Shown here one piece after another: positions 1-9,373 of a stretch of 35,497 nucleotides of DNA (position 1 is the stretch's first letter; every line of letters begins with the position of its first letter). The stretch lies in contig DASTFB010000134.1 of assembly GCA_035709005.1 (NCBI GenBank), positions 1 through 35,497 on the forward strand, given 5' to 3'. Under the pieces are notes generated by a model. It was not told the DNA's origin, searched no databases, and was given only the letters and a program-made list of their open reading frames with translations. Position numbers and translations under genes: made by a program. Source of the stretch: Candidatus Methylomirabilota bacterium. Its GTDB lineage: Bacteria; Methylomirabilota; Methylomirabilia; Rokubacteriales; CSP1-6.

Positions 1-2654
1 CCCGACAGGATCGTGAGCGGGTGGATGAAGCTCTCGTAGAGGATGCCGAGGATCAGGTAGATCACGAGGACGGTGATCAGGAGCAGCATCCCCTGCCCGC
101 GCAGCGAATCCTGGAAGGCCTGGGCCGTGCCCTGGAAGGTCGCGTTCAGCGTCGCCGGCACCCGCAGCTCCCGCTGCACCGCCTCCACCTGCTTCACGGC
201 GTCGCTCAGCGACACGCCCGGCCTCGTGTTGAAGGAGATCGTCACCGAGGGCAGCTGACCCAGGTGCGTCACCACCAGCGGCCCCAGGCCCGGCGTGAGC
301 CGGGTGACGGCCTCGAGCGGCACCAGCCGGCCGTTGCTCGACCGCACGTTGAGCCGGGCCAGCGCGGTGGCGTCCTGCTGGTACTGCGGATCGACCTCCA
401 GGATGACCCAGTACTGGTTGGACGGGGTGTAGATGGTCGAGACCTGGCGGGAGCCGTAGGCGGCGCCCAACGCGCTCTCGATCTGGTCGGCCGTCACCCC
501 GAGCGCCGAGGACCGGTCACGGTCGATGTTGACGACGATCTGAGGGCTGGTGATCTGAAGGTCCGTGTTGACGTCCTGCAGCGCCGGGAGCTGGCGGAGT
601 CGCTCGTGGAGGCGCGGTGCCCAGTGGTGCAACTCCTCCAGGTCGGCCCCCTGCAGCGTGTACTGGTAGACGGCCTTGGTGAGGTGGCCTCCGATGCGGA
701 TGGTGGGCAGCACCTGGGGATACACGCGGATGCCGGGGATCGCCGCCAGCTTGGGCCGCAGGTCGGCGATCAGCTCCTCCACCGGCGCGCGCTCGGACCG
801 GGGCTTGAGCCGGACGAAGATCCGGCCCGTGTTCAAGGAGGTGCTGGAGCCGCTGGCCCCGATGAAGGACATGAACTGCTCCACGTACGGCTGTTGCCGG
901 ATGACGTCGGCCACCGCGCGCTGGTGGGCCATCATCGCTTCGAACGACACGTCCTGGGCGGCCTCGGTGAACGCGAAGATCGTGTTGTTGTCCTCGGTGG
1001 GGATGAAACCCTTGGGAATGGCCACGAACAGGTACGCGGTGAGCACGAGCGTGAGCCCGAGGACGGCCATGGTCGTGCGACGGTGGCGCAGCACCCACTG
1101 CAGCGATCCGTCGTAGGTCTTCAGCATCCCCGCGAAGAAGCGCTCGGACGCCCGGTACAGCCGGCTGCCCCCGTCGTGGGGCGGGCGGAGGTAGCGGCTG
1201 CACAGCATGGGCGTGAGCGTCAGGGACACCACCCCGGACACGATCACCGCCACGCCGATGACGACGGCGAACTCGTTGAGCAGCCGTCCCACCACGCCGC
1301 CCATGAACAGCACCGGGATGAAGACGGCGGCCAGGGACACGGTCATGGAGACGATGGTGAAGCCGATTTCCCGCGCCCCGTTGAGGGCGGCCTCCAGCCG
1401 ACTCTCGCCCAGCTCCATGTGGCGGACGATGTTCTCCAGCATGACCACGGCGTCGTCGACCACGAAGCCCACGCACAGGGTCAGGGCCATGAGCGAGATG
1501 ATGTCGATCGACAGCCCGAACAGGTACATGGCGGCGAACGTGCCGATGATCGAGAGCGGCACGGCCAGGCTGGGGATGATGGTGGCGGAAAGGTTGCGCA
1601 GGAAGAGGAAGATCACCATCACGACCAGGACAATGGTCAGGACCAGCGTGAACTGCACGTCGTGCACCGACTGCCGGATGGCCACCGAGCGGTCGTAGAC
1701 CACCGTCAGCTTGACGGAAGCCGGCAGCTGGGTCTGGAACACGGGCAGGAGCTTGCGGATGCCGTCGACTACCTCGATGGTGTTCGTCCCCGGCTGGCGC
1801 TGGACGGCCAGGACCACGGCCCGGTCGTCGTTGAACCAGCTGGCTACCTTGTCCGTCTGAACGTCGTCGATGACGCGGCCCAGCTCCTCCAGCCGCACCG
1901 GCGAGCCGTTGCGGTAGGCCACGATGAGCGGGCGGTAGGCCGCCGCGTTGGTGAGCTGCCCCGTGGACTGCACGTTGACGGCCTGGTGGGGGCCGTAGAG
2001 CGTGCCGGTGGGCTTGTTCACGTTGGCGCGGGCGATGGCCTGCTCGACCTCGTCGATGCCGATGCCGCGGGCGGCCAGCGCCCGGGGGTCGACCTGCACG
2101 CGCACGGCGTACTTCTGGGAGCCGAACACCGTCACCTGGGCGACGCCGGCGATGGTCGAGATCCGCTGGGCCAGGTTGGTCTGCGCGTACTCGTCCACCG
2201 TGTACAGGGGCAAGGTGGGCGAGCTGAGCGCCATATAGAGGACCGGTTGATCCGCCGGGTTGACCTTCTGATACGTGGGCGGCGTCGGCATGCCCGGCGG
2301 CAGCAGCGGCGCCGCCTTGCTGATGGCTGCCTGCACGTCCTGGGCGGCGGCGTCGATGTCGCGGTCCAGCGTGAACTGGATGGTGATCTGGGCCACGCCG
2401 CGGGCGCTCGTCGACGTCATCGCGTCGATGCCGGCGATCGTGGTGAACTGCCGCTCCAGCGGCGTGGCGACCGCCGAGGCCATGGTCTCGGGGCTGGCTC
2501 CCGGCAACTGGGCGGTGACCTGGATGGTCGGAAAATCGACGTTGGGCAGATCGTTGACGGGCAGGCGCTGGTAGGCCATGAGCCCGAAGATCACGATGGC
2601 CGCCATGAGCAGCGTGGTGAGGACGGGACGCCGGATGAAGAGCGCCGGGCTCAC
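1..2654 (-). CDS. RND (HAE1) multidrug efflux permease, partial
   Basis: Inner-membrane proton-driven pump subunit of an AcrAB/MdtBC-type tripartite efflux system. The reading frame starts at a GTG at 2654 and stays open to the window edge, so about 884 N-terminal residues are present and the C-terminal membrane part is missing. The start gives the typical short cytoplasmic lead and first helix (FIRRPVLTTLLMAAIV), followed by porter-domain sequence. The proton-relay segment of TM4 carries the Asp pair (GFVVDDAVVMLEN). The GTG overlaps the TGA of the adaptor gene by four bases (GTGA), so translation is probably coupled. It lies third in a marR-adaptor-permease operon; any outer-membrane factor would lie beyond the left edge. 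The family is certain; the exported substrates cannot be told from sequence. Confidence 0.95.
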   Translation of the reverse strand, partial: MSPALFIRRPVLTTLLMAAIVIFGLMAYQRLPVNDLPNVDFPTIQVTAQLPGASPETMASAVATPLERQFTTIAGIDAMTSTSARGVAQITIQFTLDRDIDAAAQDVQAAISKAAPLLPPGMPTPPTYQKVNPADQPVLYMALSSPTLPLYTVDEYAQTNLAQRISTIAGVAQVTVFGSQKYAVRVQVDPRALAARGIGIDEVEQAIARANVNKPTGTLYGPHQAVNVQSTGQLTNAAAYRPLIVAYRNGSPVRLEELGRVIDDVQTDKVASWFNDDRAVVLAVQRQPGTNTIEVVDGIRKLLPVFQTQLPASVKLTVVYDRSVAIRQSVHDVQFTLVLTIVLVVMVIFLFLRNLSATIIPSLAVPLSIIGTFAAMYLFGLSIDIISLMALTLCVGFVVDDAVVMLENIVRHMELGESRLEAALNGAREIGFTIVSMTVSLAAVFIPVLFMGGVVGRLLNEFAVVIGVAVIVSGVVSLTLTPMLCSRYLRPPHDGGSRLYRASERFFAGMLKTYDGSLQWVLRHRRTTMAVLGLTLVLTAYLFVAIPKGFIPTEDNNTIFAFTEAAQDVSFEAMMAHQRAVADVIRQQPYVEQFMSFIGASGSSTSLNTGRIFVRLKPRSERAPVEELIADLRPKLAAIPGIRVYPQVLPTIRIGGHLTKAVYQYTLQGADLEELHHWAPRLHERLRQLPALQDVNTDLQITSPQIVVNIDRDRSSALGVTADQIESALGAAYGSRQVSTIYTPSNQYWVILEVDPQYQQDATALARLNVRSSNGRLVPLEAVTRLTPGLGPLVVTHLGQLPSVTISFNTRPGVSLSDAVKQVEAVQRELRVPATLNATFQGTAQAFQDSLRGQGMLLLITVLVIYLILGILYESFIHPLTILS

Positions 2655-3928
2655 GAGGGCCTCGGGGACTTGATCTCCACGCGGGCGCCCGGGACGAGAC
2701 GGAGGTGGCCGTCGGTGACGACCTGCTCGCCGTCGGTGAGGCCCTCCTCGATGACGAGCTCCCCGGCCAGGCGCCGCCCCGGCTTGACCGGCCGCGACTC
2801 CACCGTGAGGTCGGGCTTCACCACGAAGACGAAGGGCCCGCGCTGCCCGGGCTGCACCGCCTGCGCCGGCACGACGACGGCCTGTTCCGTCGACAGCGTG
2901 AGCGCCACGTCGACGAACCGCCCGGGCCAGAGGGCGTTGTCGGTGTTGGGGAAGGTGGCCTTGAGCTGGATGGTGCCCGTGGTCGGATCCACCGTGTTGT
3001 TCAGGAAGGTCAGGGCCCCCACGGCGCGGCGCTGCCCGCCGTCGAGCACGGCCTCGACCTTGAGACCGCCCGCCGCCTGGAACCGCCCGATCGCCGAGAG
3101 GTACTGCTCGGGTACTGCGAACGACACGTAGATCGGCCGGATCTGCGCGATCACCACCAGGTCCCCCTCGTTGGCCTTGACGACGCTGCCGGCCTGGACG
3201 AGCAGGTTGCCCGTGCGGCCATCCATGGGGGCGCGGATCGTCGTGTAGGCCAGCTGCAGCCGCACCGTCTCCACCATCGCCTCGTTGGCCTTGATGGCGG
3301 CCCGGGCGTTCTCCATCATCGCTTCGGCGGCGCGCGCCGAGGCCCGGGCGTTTTCCACGGCGGCCCGGTCGGCCTGGACGGTGGCCTGCACCGCGGCCAG
3401 ATTCGTCCGCACCTGGTCGTACTGCTCGCGGGCGACGAGCTCGCGCTGCACGAGCTCGCGGTAGCGCTCGTCCTGCACCCGCGCCATCTCGAGCTGGGCC
3501 AGGTCGCGCTCGAGGTTGGCCAGCGCCTGCGTCACCTCGGCCTGCCGTTGCCCCAGCGCCGCCTCGGCCTGGCGGAGCTGGGCCGTGTCCTTGGCGACGT
3601 TCGCGAGGGCCTGCCGTTCGGCGGCCTGAAACGGCCGCGGATCGATGGTGAACAGCAGATCGCCGCGCTTGACCTCCTGCCCCTCTTTGAAGTGCACCTC
3701 GGTGATCTGCCCCGCCACCTGCGGCCGCACGCTGACCATCGTGTAGGGCTGGACGTTGCCGACCGTCGAAACCTGAAGCGGCACCGCCTTGCGCTCCGCG
3801 GTGGCCACGCCCACCGGCACCGGCGGCGGCGCGGCCGGGCGGCTCTGGGCCTCGCCGGCGCGGTCGGAGCACGCGCTCGTCGTCAGGCTGGCCAGGGCCA
3901 GCACCAGCGCCGCCAGCCGCCGGCTCAT
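2651..3928 (-). CDS. RND efflux periplasmic adaptor lipoprotein (MFP/HlyD family)
   Basis: Membrane-fusion protein linking the RND permease to an outer-membrane channel. The 425-residue protein starts with a lipoprotein signal whose lipobox TSAC places the lipidated Cys at residue 20. It is followed by a biotinyl-lipoyl-like half (VRPQVAGQITEVHFKEGQ), a long Ala/Glu/Arg-rich coiled-coil hairpin (about residues 105-215), the second lipoyl half (IRAPMDGRTGNLLVQAGS) and beta-barrel and membrane-proximal domains ending near VEIKSPRPS. The ATG at 3928 overlaps the marR stop by four bases (ATGA), and its own stop overlaps the permease start. The same frame is open further upstream, but that stretch lies opposite the marR reading frame and is not protein-like. 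Length and domain order are normal for the family. Confidence 0.95.
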   Translation of the reverse strand: MSRRLAALVLALASLTTSACSDRAGEAQSRPAAPPPVPVGVATAERKAVPLQVSTVGNVQPYTMVSVRPQVAGQITEVHFKEGQEVKRGDLLFTIDPRPFQAAERQALANVAKDTAQLRQAEAALGQRQAEVTQALANLERDLAQLEMARVQDERYRELVQRELVAREQYDQVRTNLAAVQATVQADRAAVENARASARAAEAMMENARAAIKANEAMVETVRLQLAYTTIRAPMDGRTGNLLVQAGSVVKANEGDLVVIAQIRPIYVSFAVPEQYLSAIGRFQAAGGLKVEAVLDGGQRRAVGALTFLNNTVDPTTGTIQLKATFPNTDNALWPGRFVDVALTLSTEQAVVVPAQAVQPGQRGPFVFVVKPDLTVESRPVKPGRRLAGELVIEEGLTDGEQVVTDGHLRLVPGARVEIKSPRPS

Positions 3929-4386
3929 GACCGGGCGGCCTCGGCCGCCGCGTCCACCAGGGCCTCCAGGCCGCGGAGCACCCGCTCCCGGTCGTCCACC
4001 GACATGCGGACGAGGACGCGCTCGAGGGCGCGCATGCGGATGGCGTGCAGCTCGTCCACCAGGGCCTTGCCCTCTCGGGTGAGCTCGAGCACGTACACCC
4101 GCCGATCGGCCGGATGATCGCCCCGGTGCATGAACTGCTTCTGCTCCAGCCGATCGACGATGTGGGTGATGGCGGGCAGCGTGACCCCGAAGGCCTTGGC
4201 CACTTCGCCCATCGGACAGCCCGGGTGATCCGCGACGTAGAACAAGACCTGCGACTGCGCGTACGTGAGGTCGAGCTCGGAGGCCCGCTGCCAGAGGAGC
4301 TGCCGGAACGTGGTGCTGCCCAGGGCGTTCAGCAGGTCGAGCAACCGCTGGGCCTCGGCCGACCGGCTCCGGAGACGTCGGGACAT
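3925..4386 (-). CDS. MarR-family transcriptional regulator
   Basis: Winged-helix regulator heading the RND operon, presumably a ligand-responsive repressor of it. The middle of the protein reads as a MarR domain: recognition region VTLPAITHIVDRLEQ, then the wing with the family DxR motif (HPADRRVYVLELTREG), between helices that form the dimer interface. Two starts are possible: ATG at 4386 (153 residues) or a TTG three codons earlier at 4395 (156 residues). I prefer 4386, because a -35/-10 promoter ends eight bases before it, which would make the mRNA leaderless, and no Shine-Dalgarno sequence serves the TTG. The stop overlaps the adaptor start. Autoregulation through the adjacent AT-rich inverted repeat is an inference from position. 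Confidence 0.93.
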   Translation of the reverse strand: MSRRLRSRSAEAQRLLDLLNALGSTTFRQLLWQRASELDLTYAQSQVLFYVADHPGCPMGEVAKAFGVTLPAITHIVDRLEQKQFMHRGDHPADRRVYVLELTREGKALVDELHAIRMRALERVLVRMSVDDRERVLRGLEALVDAAAEAARS

Positions 4387-4394
4387 GGTGCTCA

Positions 4395-4423
4395 ATCATG
4401 TACGCATTTAATAGTTTCGTCAA
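4395..4423 (-). promoter_or_regulatory. Promoter of the marR-RND operon
   Basis: On the minus strand, TTGACG (4418-4423) and CATGAT (4395-4400) are separated by exactly 17 bases. The -10 box ends eight bases before the marR ATG at 4386, so transcription should start at or next to the start codon. The stretch is conspicuously AT-rich against the surrounding GC-rich DNA. Confidence 0.6.
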
Positions 4424-4427
4424 TTAA
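4408..4427. promoter_or_regulatory. Candidate MarR operator (inverted repeat)
   Basis: TTAATAGTTTCGTCAATTAA has perfect 5-bp inverted arms (TTAAT/ATTAA) around a 10-base centre and covers the -35 hexamer of the marR promoter. MarR dimers bind such short AT-rich palindromes and usually repress their own operon, so position and form fit an operator. No binding data exist here. Confidence 0.45.
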
Positions 4428-4445
4428 GCTTATCGGCCCGTCATG

Positions 4446-4478
4446 GCCGTCTCTATGCCGTCTCTATGCCGTCTCTAT
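4446..4478. repeat. Three tandem copies of an 11-bp repeat
   Basis: GCCGTCTCTAT is repeated three times without interruption (4446-4456, 4457-4467, 4468-4478) in the divergent region between marR and the beta-propeller protein. An 11-bp period matches about one helical turn, so it could be a stacked protein-binding site or simply a slipped-strand repeat. Confidence 0.85.
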
Positions 4479-4525
4479 CGGGTCATCCCTGGACGGCGGG
4501 TGTATCTGTCCGTAGGATGGCGGCG

Positions 4526-7465
4526 ATGCGGTGGACCTGCCTCGGTGCAGGACTGGCGGCTGCAGTGCTCGCGGCTCCCGCCGCCGGCGCCGCGGCACCT
4601 CCCCGGCCGATCGTCTTCGAGGCCAACCAGGGACAGGCTGATCCCCGTGTAAAGTTCCTCTCACGCGGTCCCGGCTACGCGATCTTCGCGACCGACACCG
4701 AAGTGGTCCTGGCCGACCGGCGCGCAGGTCAGGTGGTCCGGGTTCGCCTTCAGGGAGCGCGCGGCAATCCGCAGATCGTCGGCCTGGGACCCCTGCCCGG
4801 CCGGAGCCACTATTTCATCGGCCGGAATCCCGCGCGCTGGCGCACGAATGTACCGACCTACGCCGGGGTCGCCTATCGCGATGCCTACCCCGGAATCGAC
4901 GCCCGTTACAAGGCGGACAAGGGGTCGCGGATCGAGCAGGAGTTCATCGTCCGGCCCGGCGCGGATCCGTCGGCCATCGGGTTGGAGTTCGAAGGCGTCC
5001 AGACGACGAGCGTCGACGAGGCCGGTGATCTGGTTTTGGCCACGGCAGGGCGCGAGCTGCGGCTCAGCCGGCCAATCGCTTACCAGGAGATCGACGGGAC
5101 GCAGCGCCGGATCCTGGCGGCCTGGAGCGTGCGCGGACCCGCGCATGCAGGCTTCGTGCTGGGACCGCACGATCGCTCGCATCCGCTGGTCATCGATCCA
5201 ATCATCGCGTGGGCGACCCTCCTCGGAGGCGGCAACGACGACCAGGCCTTCGGCGTGGACACGGACGTCGTGGGCAACGTCTTCGTGGCCGGGGATACGG
5301 CCTCGGTCGACTTCCCGGTCGTCGGCACGTCCGCGCCGGTCGGTGGGATCGACGCGTTCGTCACCAAGCTCGACGTCAACGGCCAGGTCCTGCTCTACTC
5401 GGCATACATCGGTGGCACGGGGACCGACGGCAGCCGGGGCGTCGCCGTGGATGGCAGCGGCAACGCCTACGTGTCCGGGTTCACGGACTCGGACGACTTC
5501 CCCACTACGGCGGCCGGCTTTCAGGCGCTGCCCCAGGGCGACTTCGATGCCTTCGTGGTCAAGTTGGATCCCACCGGCCTCATCGCGTATGCCACGTTCC
5601 TGGGGGGCACCGGTACCGACACCGCCTTCGGCATCGCCGTCGACAGCCACGGCCGCGCCCACGTCACCGGCGGGACCCGGTCGCTCGATTTTCCCCGGGC
5701 GAACGCGCTGCAGTTCGATCCCGGTGGCGGCATCTGCGGCAGCCCGCCCGTCGATTGTCGCGACGTCTTCGTCACCCGCCTGAGCGCGGCGGGGGACGTC
5801 CTCGAGTACTCCACCTTCCTGGGCGGCAGCAGCGACGACGTCGCCAACGCCATCGCGCTGGACGGCAACGGCAATGCCTACGTGACCGGCTTCACCCTGT
5901 CGTCGGATTTCCCGACCACCCTCGGCAGCCTGCAGCCCTTGCCCGGGCCCGGGATCGAGGCGTTCGTCGCGCGCGTGGACGCCGACGCCGGCCTGGGCTG
6001 GGCCACCTACCTGGGGGGCGCCGGCGCGGACATCGGCAACGGGATCGCCGTCGGCGCCGCGGGCAGTCCGCACGTCGTGGGCAGCACGACCTCGACGAAC
6101 TTCCCCGCGACCGGGGGCGACGTGTTCAGCGGCCTCACCGAGGGCTTCGCCGTCGAGCTGGACGCGACCGGCAGCACCGTCGCCTGGTCCCGAAACTTGG
6201 AAAGCGCCATCCCCACGGCGGTCGCCCTCGACGCCGGCGCCGATGTCCAGCTCGTCGCCAACCAGCTCGCGTGCACCGACCCCCAGCTCACGCCCCCGGG
6301 ATGTCCGGAGTCGCATGTCGACGTCGTGGTCGACAAGCGCAGCGGCCTCAACGGCGACCGCCTCGACGTCATCAAATTCGGGGGATCGGGGAACCTCGCC
6401 GCCGGCCAGGATTTCGGTCAGGCCATCACCGTGGGCGTCGGCAGCGTGTGGGTCGCCGGCTTGACCATGGCGACTAATTTCCCGGCCACGCCGGGCGCGG
6501 TTCAGACCGGCAATCAGGGCGGAGCGGATGCCTTCGTGGTCCGGCTCACCGACCTGGCCGCGCCCGTCCCTGTAGAGGAGGACGACGACTGCTTCATCGC
6601 CACCGCGGCCTTCGGCTCGCCGCTGGCCGCCGAGGTGCAGACGCTGCGGCAGTTCCGCGACCGGGTGCTCCAGACCAACGTCGTGGGACGGGTCCTGGTC
6701 CGGGCCTACTACCGGCTGAGCCCGCCGGTGGCGCGTGCCGTCACGAGCGCGCCCGTCCTGGCCGCGGCGGTGCGTGGTCTGCTCCAGCCGGTCGCCCGCG
6801 GCGCCGGCCTCGCGCTCGACCGTCCCGGGCTCGCGGCGGCGCTGACGGCGCTGGGGCTCGTCGCGCTGGTGGGCCTGGGGACGAGAGCCGCCATCGGATC
6901 GCGGCGACTCACGACCGCGGTGATCGTCCTGGGGCTGGCGGGCTGCGCGCTGGTGACCGGCGCGCTCTTCTTCGGGCGCAGCGGGCCGCCGCCTGCCCGG
7001 AGGCACGAGGCGCAACCAGCCGGGGTACCGATCGTCACGAGCCACCCCACGCAGGACGCTGCGGCGAGGGCGAGCAAGCTCGGGCCCTCCGCTCGCCGAC
7101 CGGTTGCCAGCCCGGTGGCCACCGCGACACCGCCGGCGATTCGCGATCTTGCCGCGCTCGCCGACAACGACCTTGCCGTGACGCTCCTCAATCCGCTGGC
7201 GCCGCGGCCCGCGCGACGCTGGCAAGTCACCTCCGACTTCATCGAGGGCGTGCTCGGCCCGGAGGGCTTCACGGTCACGGCGCCCCGCCTGGCCGGCCGG
7301 CTGGGCATCCGGGCCGGCGACGTGATCGTCAGCATCGACGATCATCCGCCCACGGGCCTGCTGGCCGTCGTCCTGCCGCTGCAGCGCGATCCCGACCGGG
7401 CCACGGTCGTCGTCGAGATCGACCGCGGAAGCCACCGGCTGGTCCAGTCGTACCGGGTGCGCTGA
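4526..7465 (+). CDS. Secreted SBBP beta-propeller protein with CFI-box, TM segments and PDZ-like C-terminus
   Basis: Large exported protein of unknown function (979 residues from the ATG at 4526). In order: a signal peptide (about residues 1-24); an N-terminal domain typical of SBBP proteins ([18 protein letters not shown]); about seven SBBP propeller repeats, each with YxTxLGG, a G/D-rich turn and a G(N)AYVTGxT-like strand ending in DFP (about residues 240-670); a CFI-box ([10 protein letters not shown] from residue 689); two hydrophobic segments near 770 and 796-815; a low-complexity linker; and a PDZ-like domain (about 908-979, [14 protein letters not shown]). The ATG at 4517 is also possible, but AGG abuts it, whereas it lies six bases before 4526. 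CFI-boxes usually sit near the C-terminus as putative sorting signals, so the following membrane and PDZ-like part is unusual. Confidence 0.88.
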   Translation: MRWTCLGAGLAAAVLAAPAAGAAAPPRPIVFEANQGQADPRVKFLSRGPGYAIFATDTEVVLADRRAGQVVRVRLQGARGNPQIVGLGPLPGRSHYFIGRNPARWRTNVPTYAGVAYRDAYPGIDARYKADKGSRIEQEFIVRPGADPSAIGLEFEGVQTTSVDEAGDLVLATAGRELRLSRPIAYQEIDGTQRRILAAWSVRGPAHAGFVLGPHDRSHPLVIDPIIAWATLLGGGNDDQAFGVDTDVVGNVFVAGDTASVDFPVVGTSAPVGGIDAFVTKLDVNGQVLLYSAYIGGTGTDGSRGVAVDGSGNAYVSGFTDSDDFPTTAAGFQALPQGDFDAFVVKLDPTGLIAYATFLGGTGTDTAFGIAVDSHGRAHVTGGTRSLDFPRANALQFDPGGGICGSPPVDCRDVFVTRLSAAGDVLEYSTFLGGSSDDVANAIALDGNGNAYVTGFTLSSDFPTTLGSLQPLPGPGIEAFVARVDADAGLGWATYLGGAGADIGNGIAVGAAGSPHVVGSTTSTNFPATGGDVFSGLTEGFAVELDATGSTVAWSRNLESAIPTAVALDAGADVQLVANQLACTDPQLTPPGCPESHVDVVVDKRSGLNGDRLDVIKFGGSGNLAAGQDFGQAITVGVGSVWVAGLTMATNFPATPGAVQTGNQGGADAFVVRLTDLAAPVPVEEDDDCFIATAAFGSPLAAEVQTLRQFRDRVLQTNVVGRVLVRAYYRLSPPVARAVTSAPVLAAAVRGLLQPVARGAGLALDRPGLAAALTALGLVALVGLGTRAAIGSRRLTTAVIVLGLAGCALVTGALFFGRSGPPPARRHEAQPAGVPIVTSHPTQDAAARASKLGPSARRPVASPVATATPPAIRDLAALADNDLAVTLLNPLAPRPARRWQVTSDFIEGVLGPEGFTVTAPRLAGRLGIRAGDVIVSIDDHPPTGLLAVVLPLQRDPDRATVVVEIDRGSHRLVQSYRVR

Positions 7466-7483
7466 GCCCCGATCCACCCTCGC

Positions 7484-7512
7484 TTGACTCGATCGCGCGT
7501 TGCTCCCATAGT
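7484..7512 (+). promoter_or_regulatory. Promoter of the NHL-SDR-hydrolase run
   Basis: TTGACT (7484-7489) and CATAGT (7507-7512) with a 17-base spacer lie 44 bases upstream of the NHL gene, which has a GGAGG ribosome-binding site. Five of six and four of six positions match the sigma-70 consensus. Confidence 0.5.
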
Positions 7513-7555
7513 CTGAGCGCGCAGCGCGAACGCAGGCAGGGCGTGGAGGCCGATG

Positions 7556-8539
7556 ATGGCGCAGGCAAGGACGATGGCGTACGGGGTCGTCGAGGGGTGG
7601 GAGCAGCTCCCCGCCGGCTGGGAACACCGCGACGTGGCCGGCGTGGCCGTGGACGGCGAGGATCGGGTCTACCTGATCTGTCGGGGGGATCACCCGGTCA
7701 TCGTCTACGACAGCAAGGGCAACTTCCTCCGCTCGTGGGGCGAGGGCGAGTTCACCCTGCGCACGCACGGCATCACGGTCGGCCCCGACGGCACGATCTA
7801 CTGCGCGGACGACGGCAATCACACGGTGCGGCAGTTCACCCCGAGCGGCAAGCTGCTGATGACCCTGGGCACCATGAACACGCCGTCCGACACCGGCTAC
7901 GACGGCAAGAACACGGCCACGGCGACGCGGCCCGGCGGCCCCTTCAACCGGCCGACCAACCTGGCCGTCGGCCCCCAGGGCGATCTCTACGTCTCCGACG
8001 GTTACGGCAACTGCCGCGTGCACCGGTTCTCGCCCACCGGCGAGCTGAAGCGCTCGTGGGGCGTGGCCGGCGCCGGGCCCGGCGAGTTCTACCTGCCTCA
8101 CGGCATCGCCGTGGCGGCGGACGGCCGGGTGTTCGTGTGTGACCGGGAGAACGACCGCATCCAGATCTTCGACCCCGACGGCCAGTACCTGAGCGAGTGG
8201 ACCGATACCCGGCGCCCGACTCACCTGGTGTTCGACGCCCAGGGCCGGGCCTACGTCTCGGAGCTGTGGTGGCAGCCGGGCCAGACTTCCCGCCGCTATG
8301 GGCCGGCCGGAGAGACGCGCTCGGGCCGGGTCAGCGTGTTCGACCGCGACGGCCGGCTCCTCGCGCGCTGGGGCGGTCCCGATCCCGTCGCGGCCGGCAG
8401 CTTCGCGGCCCCGCACGGGATCGCCGTGGATTCGCGGGGCGACGTCTACGTGAGCGAGGTCACCTGGACGTTCGCCGGCAGCCGCGGCCACGTCCCGGCG
8501 GGTTGTCACACGTTCCAGAAGTTCGCGCCGAGATCCTGA
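7556..8539 (+). CDS. NHL-repeat six-bladed beta-propeller protein
   Basis: Predicted NHL propeller of 327 residues, related in layout to the peptidyl-alpha-hydroxyglycine alpha-amidating lyase type. Repeats of the form HGITVGPDGTIYCADDGNH, PTNLAVGPQGDLYVSDGYG, HGIAVAADGRVFVCDREND and HGIAVDSRGDVYVSEV are spread over the whole length, each followed by an R/VxxF(D/S)xxG strand. No signal peptide is evident, so it may be cytoplasmic. GGAGG at 7545-7549 is spaced six bases from the ATG at 7556 and only three from the ATG at 7553. It opens a co-directional run with two SDRs, a PPOX protein and a hydrolase. NHL proteins in such clusters are often annotated as lyases, but a reaction cannot be assigned here. 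Confidence 0.85.
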   Translation: MAQARTMAYGVVEGWEQLPAGWEHRDVAGVAVDGEDRVYLICRGDHPVIVYDSKGNFLRSWGEGEFTLRTHGITVGPDGTIYCADDGNHTVRQFTPSGKLLMTLGTMNTPSDTGYDGKNTATATRPGGPFNRPTNLAVGPQGDLYVSDGYGNCRVHRFSPTGELKRSWGVAGAGPGEFYLPHGIAVAADGRVFVCDRENDRIQIFDPDGQYLSEWTDTRRPTHLVFDAQGRAYVSELWWQPGQTSRRYGPAGETRSGRVSVFDRDGRLLARWGGPDPVAAGSFAAPHGIAVDSRGDVYVSEVTWTFAGSRGHVPAGCHTFQKFAPRS

Positions 8540-8544
8540 GGGCC

Positions 8545-9318
8545 GTGCCCGATCAGCTGCGGGGCCGCGTCGCCCTCATCACCGGAGCCAGCCGCAACAT
8601 CGGTCGCGCCGTCGCGCTGGCGTACGCCGCCGAGGGGGCGGACCTCGTCCTGAACACGCGCGTCAACCGCGAGGAGCTGGAGGGCGTCGCCGAGGAGTGC
8701 CGCAAGCGGGGCGCGCGGGTGGTCCCCGTGCTGGGCGACGTGGCCGACGCGGTCGCGGTGGAGGCGATGGTCAAGGAGGGCCTCGCCGCGCTGGGCGCCA
8801 TCGACGTCCTGGTCTGCAACGCGGCCATCCGGCCCCACAAGGCCATCATGGAGACGTCGCTCGAAGACTGGCATCGCGTCCTCGGCGTCGACCTGCACTC
8901 GGCGTTCTACCTGGCCCGGGCCGTCGTCCCCGGCATGATCGAGCGCCGCCGGGGCTCCATCATCGCGCTGGGGGGAATGTCGGCGCTGACCGGGCGGCCG
9001 AACACGACGGCGGTCACCACGGCCAAGACGGGGCTCCTCGGCCTGGTGCGGGCGCTGGCGGCCGAGCTGGGGTCCTTCGGCATCCGCGCCAACATGGTGA
9101 TCCCCGGGTTCATCGACACCGAGCGGCGCTACGCCGAGTGGTATCCCGAATTCCGCCAGGCCCCGCCCGGCGCGCCCGCGCAGCTCAAGCAGATCCCGCT
9201 GGGACGGCTGGGCCGCCCCGAGGACATCGCCGAGGCCTGCCTGTTCCTGGCCTCCGACGCCTCCGCCTACATCACCGGCGACACCATCCGCGTGATGGGC
9301 GGACGCATCATCGGCTGA
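8545..9318 (+). CDS. SDR-family protein lacking catalytic residues
   Basis: Short-chain dehydrogenase/reductase fold, 257 residues from a GTG at 8545, five bases after the NHL stop. The cofactor-binding half is intact (TGASRNIG at residues 13-20, a CNAA motif at 91-94). The active-site tetrad is not: Asn of the helix-alpha4 motif is Asp116, the Ser position 13 residues before the Tyr is Gly144, and the Tyr of YxxxK is Val157 (VTTAK); only Lys161 remains. The C-terminal half is otherwise normal ([43 protein letters not shown]). It is therefore unlikely to be an ordinary NAD(P)-dependent oxidoreductase. It could be a pseudoenzyme, a partner of the following SDR, or an enzyme with altered chemistry. 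A GAGGG sits very close before the GTG. Confidence 0.88.
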   Translation: MPDQLRGRVALITGASRNIGRAVALAYAAEGADLVLNTRVNREELEGVAEECRKRGARVVPVLGDVADAVAVEAMVKEGLAALGAIDVLVCNAAIRPHKAIMETSLEDWHRVLGVDLHSAFYLARAVVPGMIERRRGSIIALGGMSALTGRPNTTAVTTAKTGLLGLVRALAAELGSFGIRANMVIPGFIDTERRYAEWYPEFRQAPPGAPAQLKQIPLGRLGRPEDIAEACLFLASDASAYITGDTIRVMGGRIIG

Positions 9319-9338
9319 CGCGCGCTCCGGTCGTGGCC

Positions 9339-9366
9339 TTGCCCAGGGCGGGAGGAGTGATAGACT
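9339..9366 (+). promoter_or_regulatory. Candidate internal promoter for the second SDR
   Basis: TTGCCC (9339-9344) and TAGACT (9361-9366) have a 16-base spacer. The -10 box ends seven bases before the ATG at 9374, which has no suitably spaced Shine-Dalgarno sequence (GGAGGAG at 9351-9357 is too far). This suggests a leaderless transcript starting at the ATG. Confidence 0.4.
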
Positions 9367-9373
9367 CCGCGCC

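Noticed and set aside
21-3131. Long open plus-strand frame opposite the first RND operon
   Set aside because: Its product is low-complexity (Arg/Gly/His/Asp-rich) with no domain. It mirrors the codon bias of the real minus-strand permease and adaptor.
4661-8509. Long open minus-strand frame opposite the propeller and NHL genes
   Set aside because: Antisense shadow of two clearly recognisable plus-strand genes; no family features.
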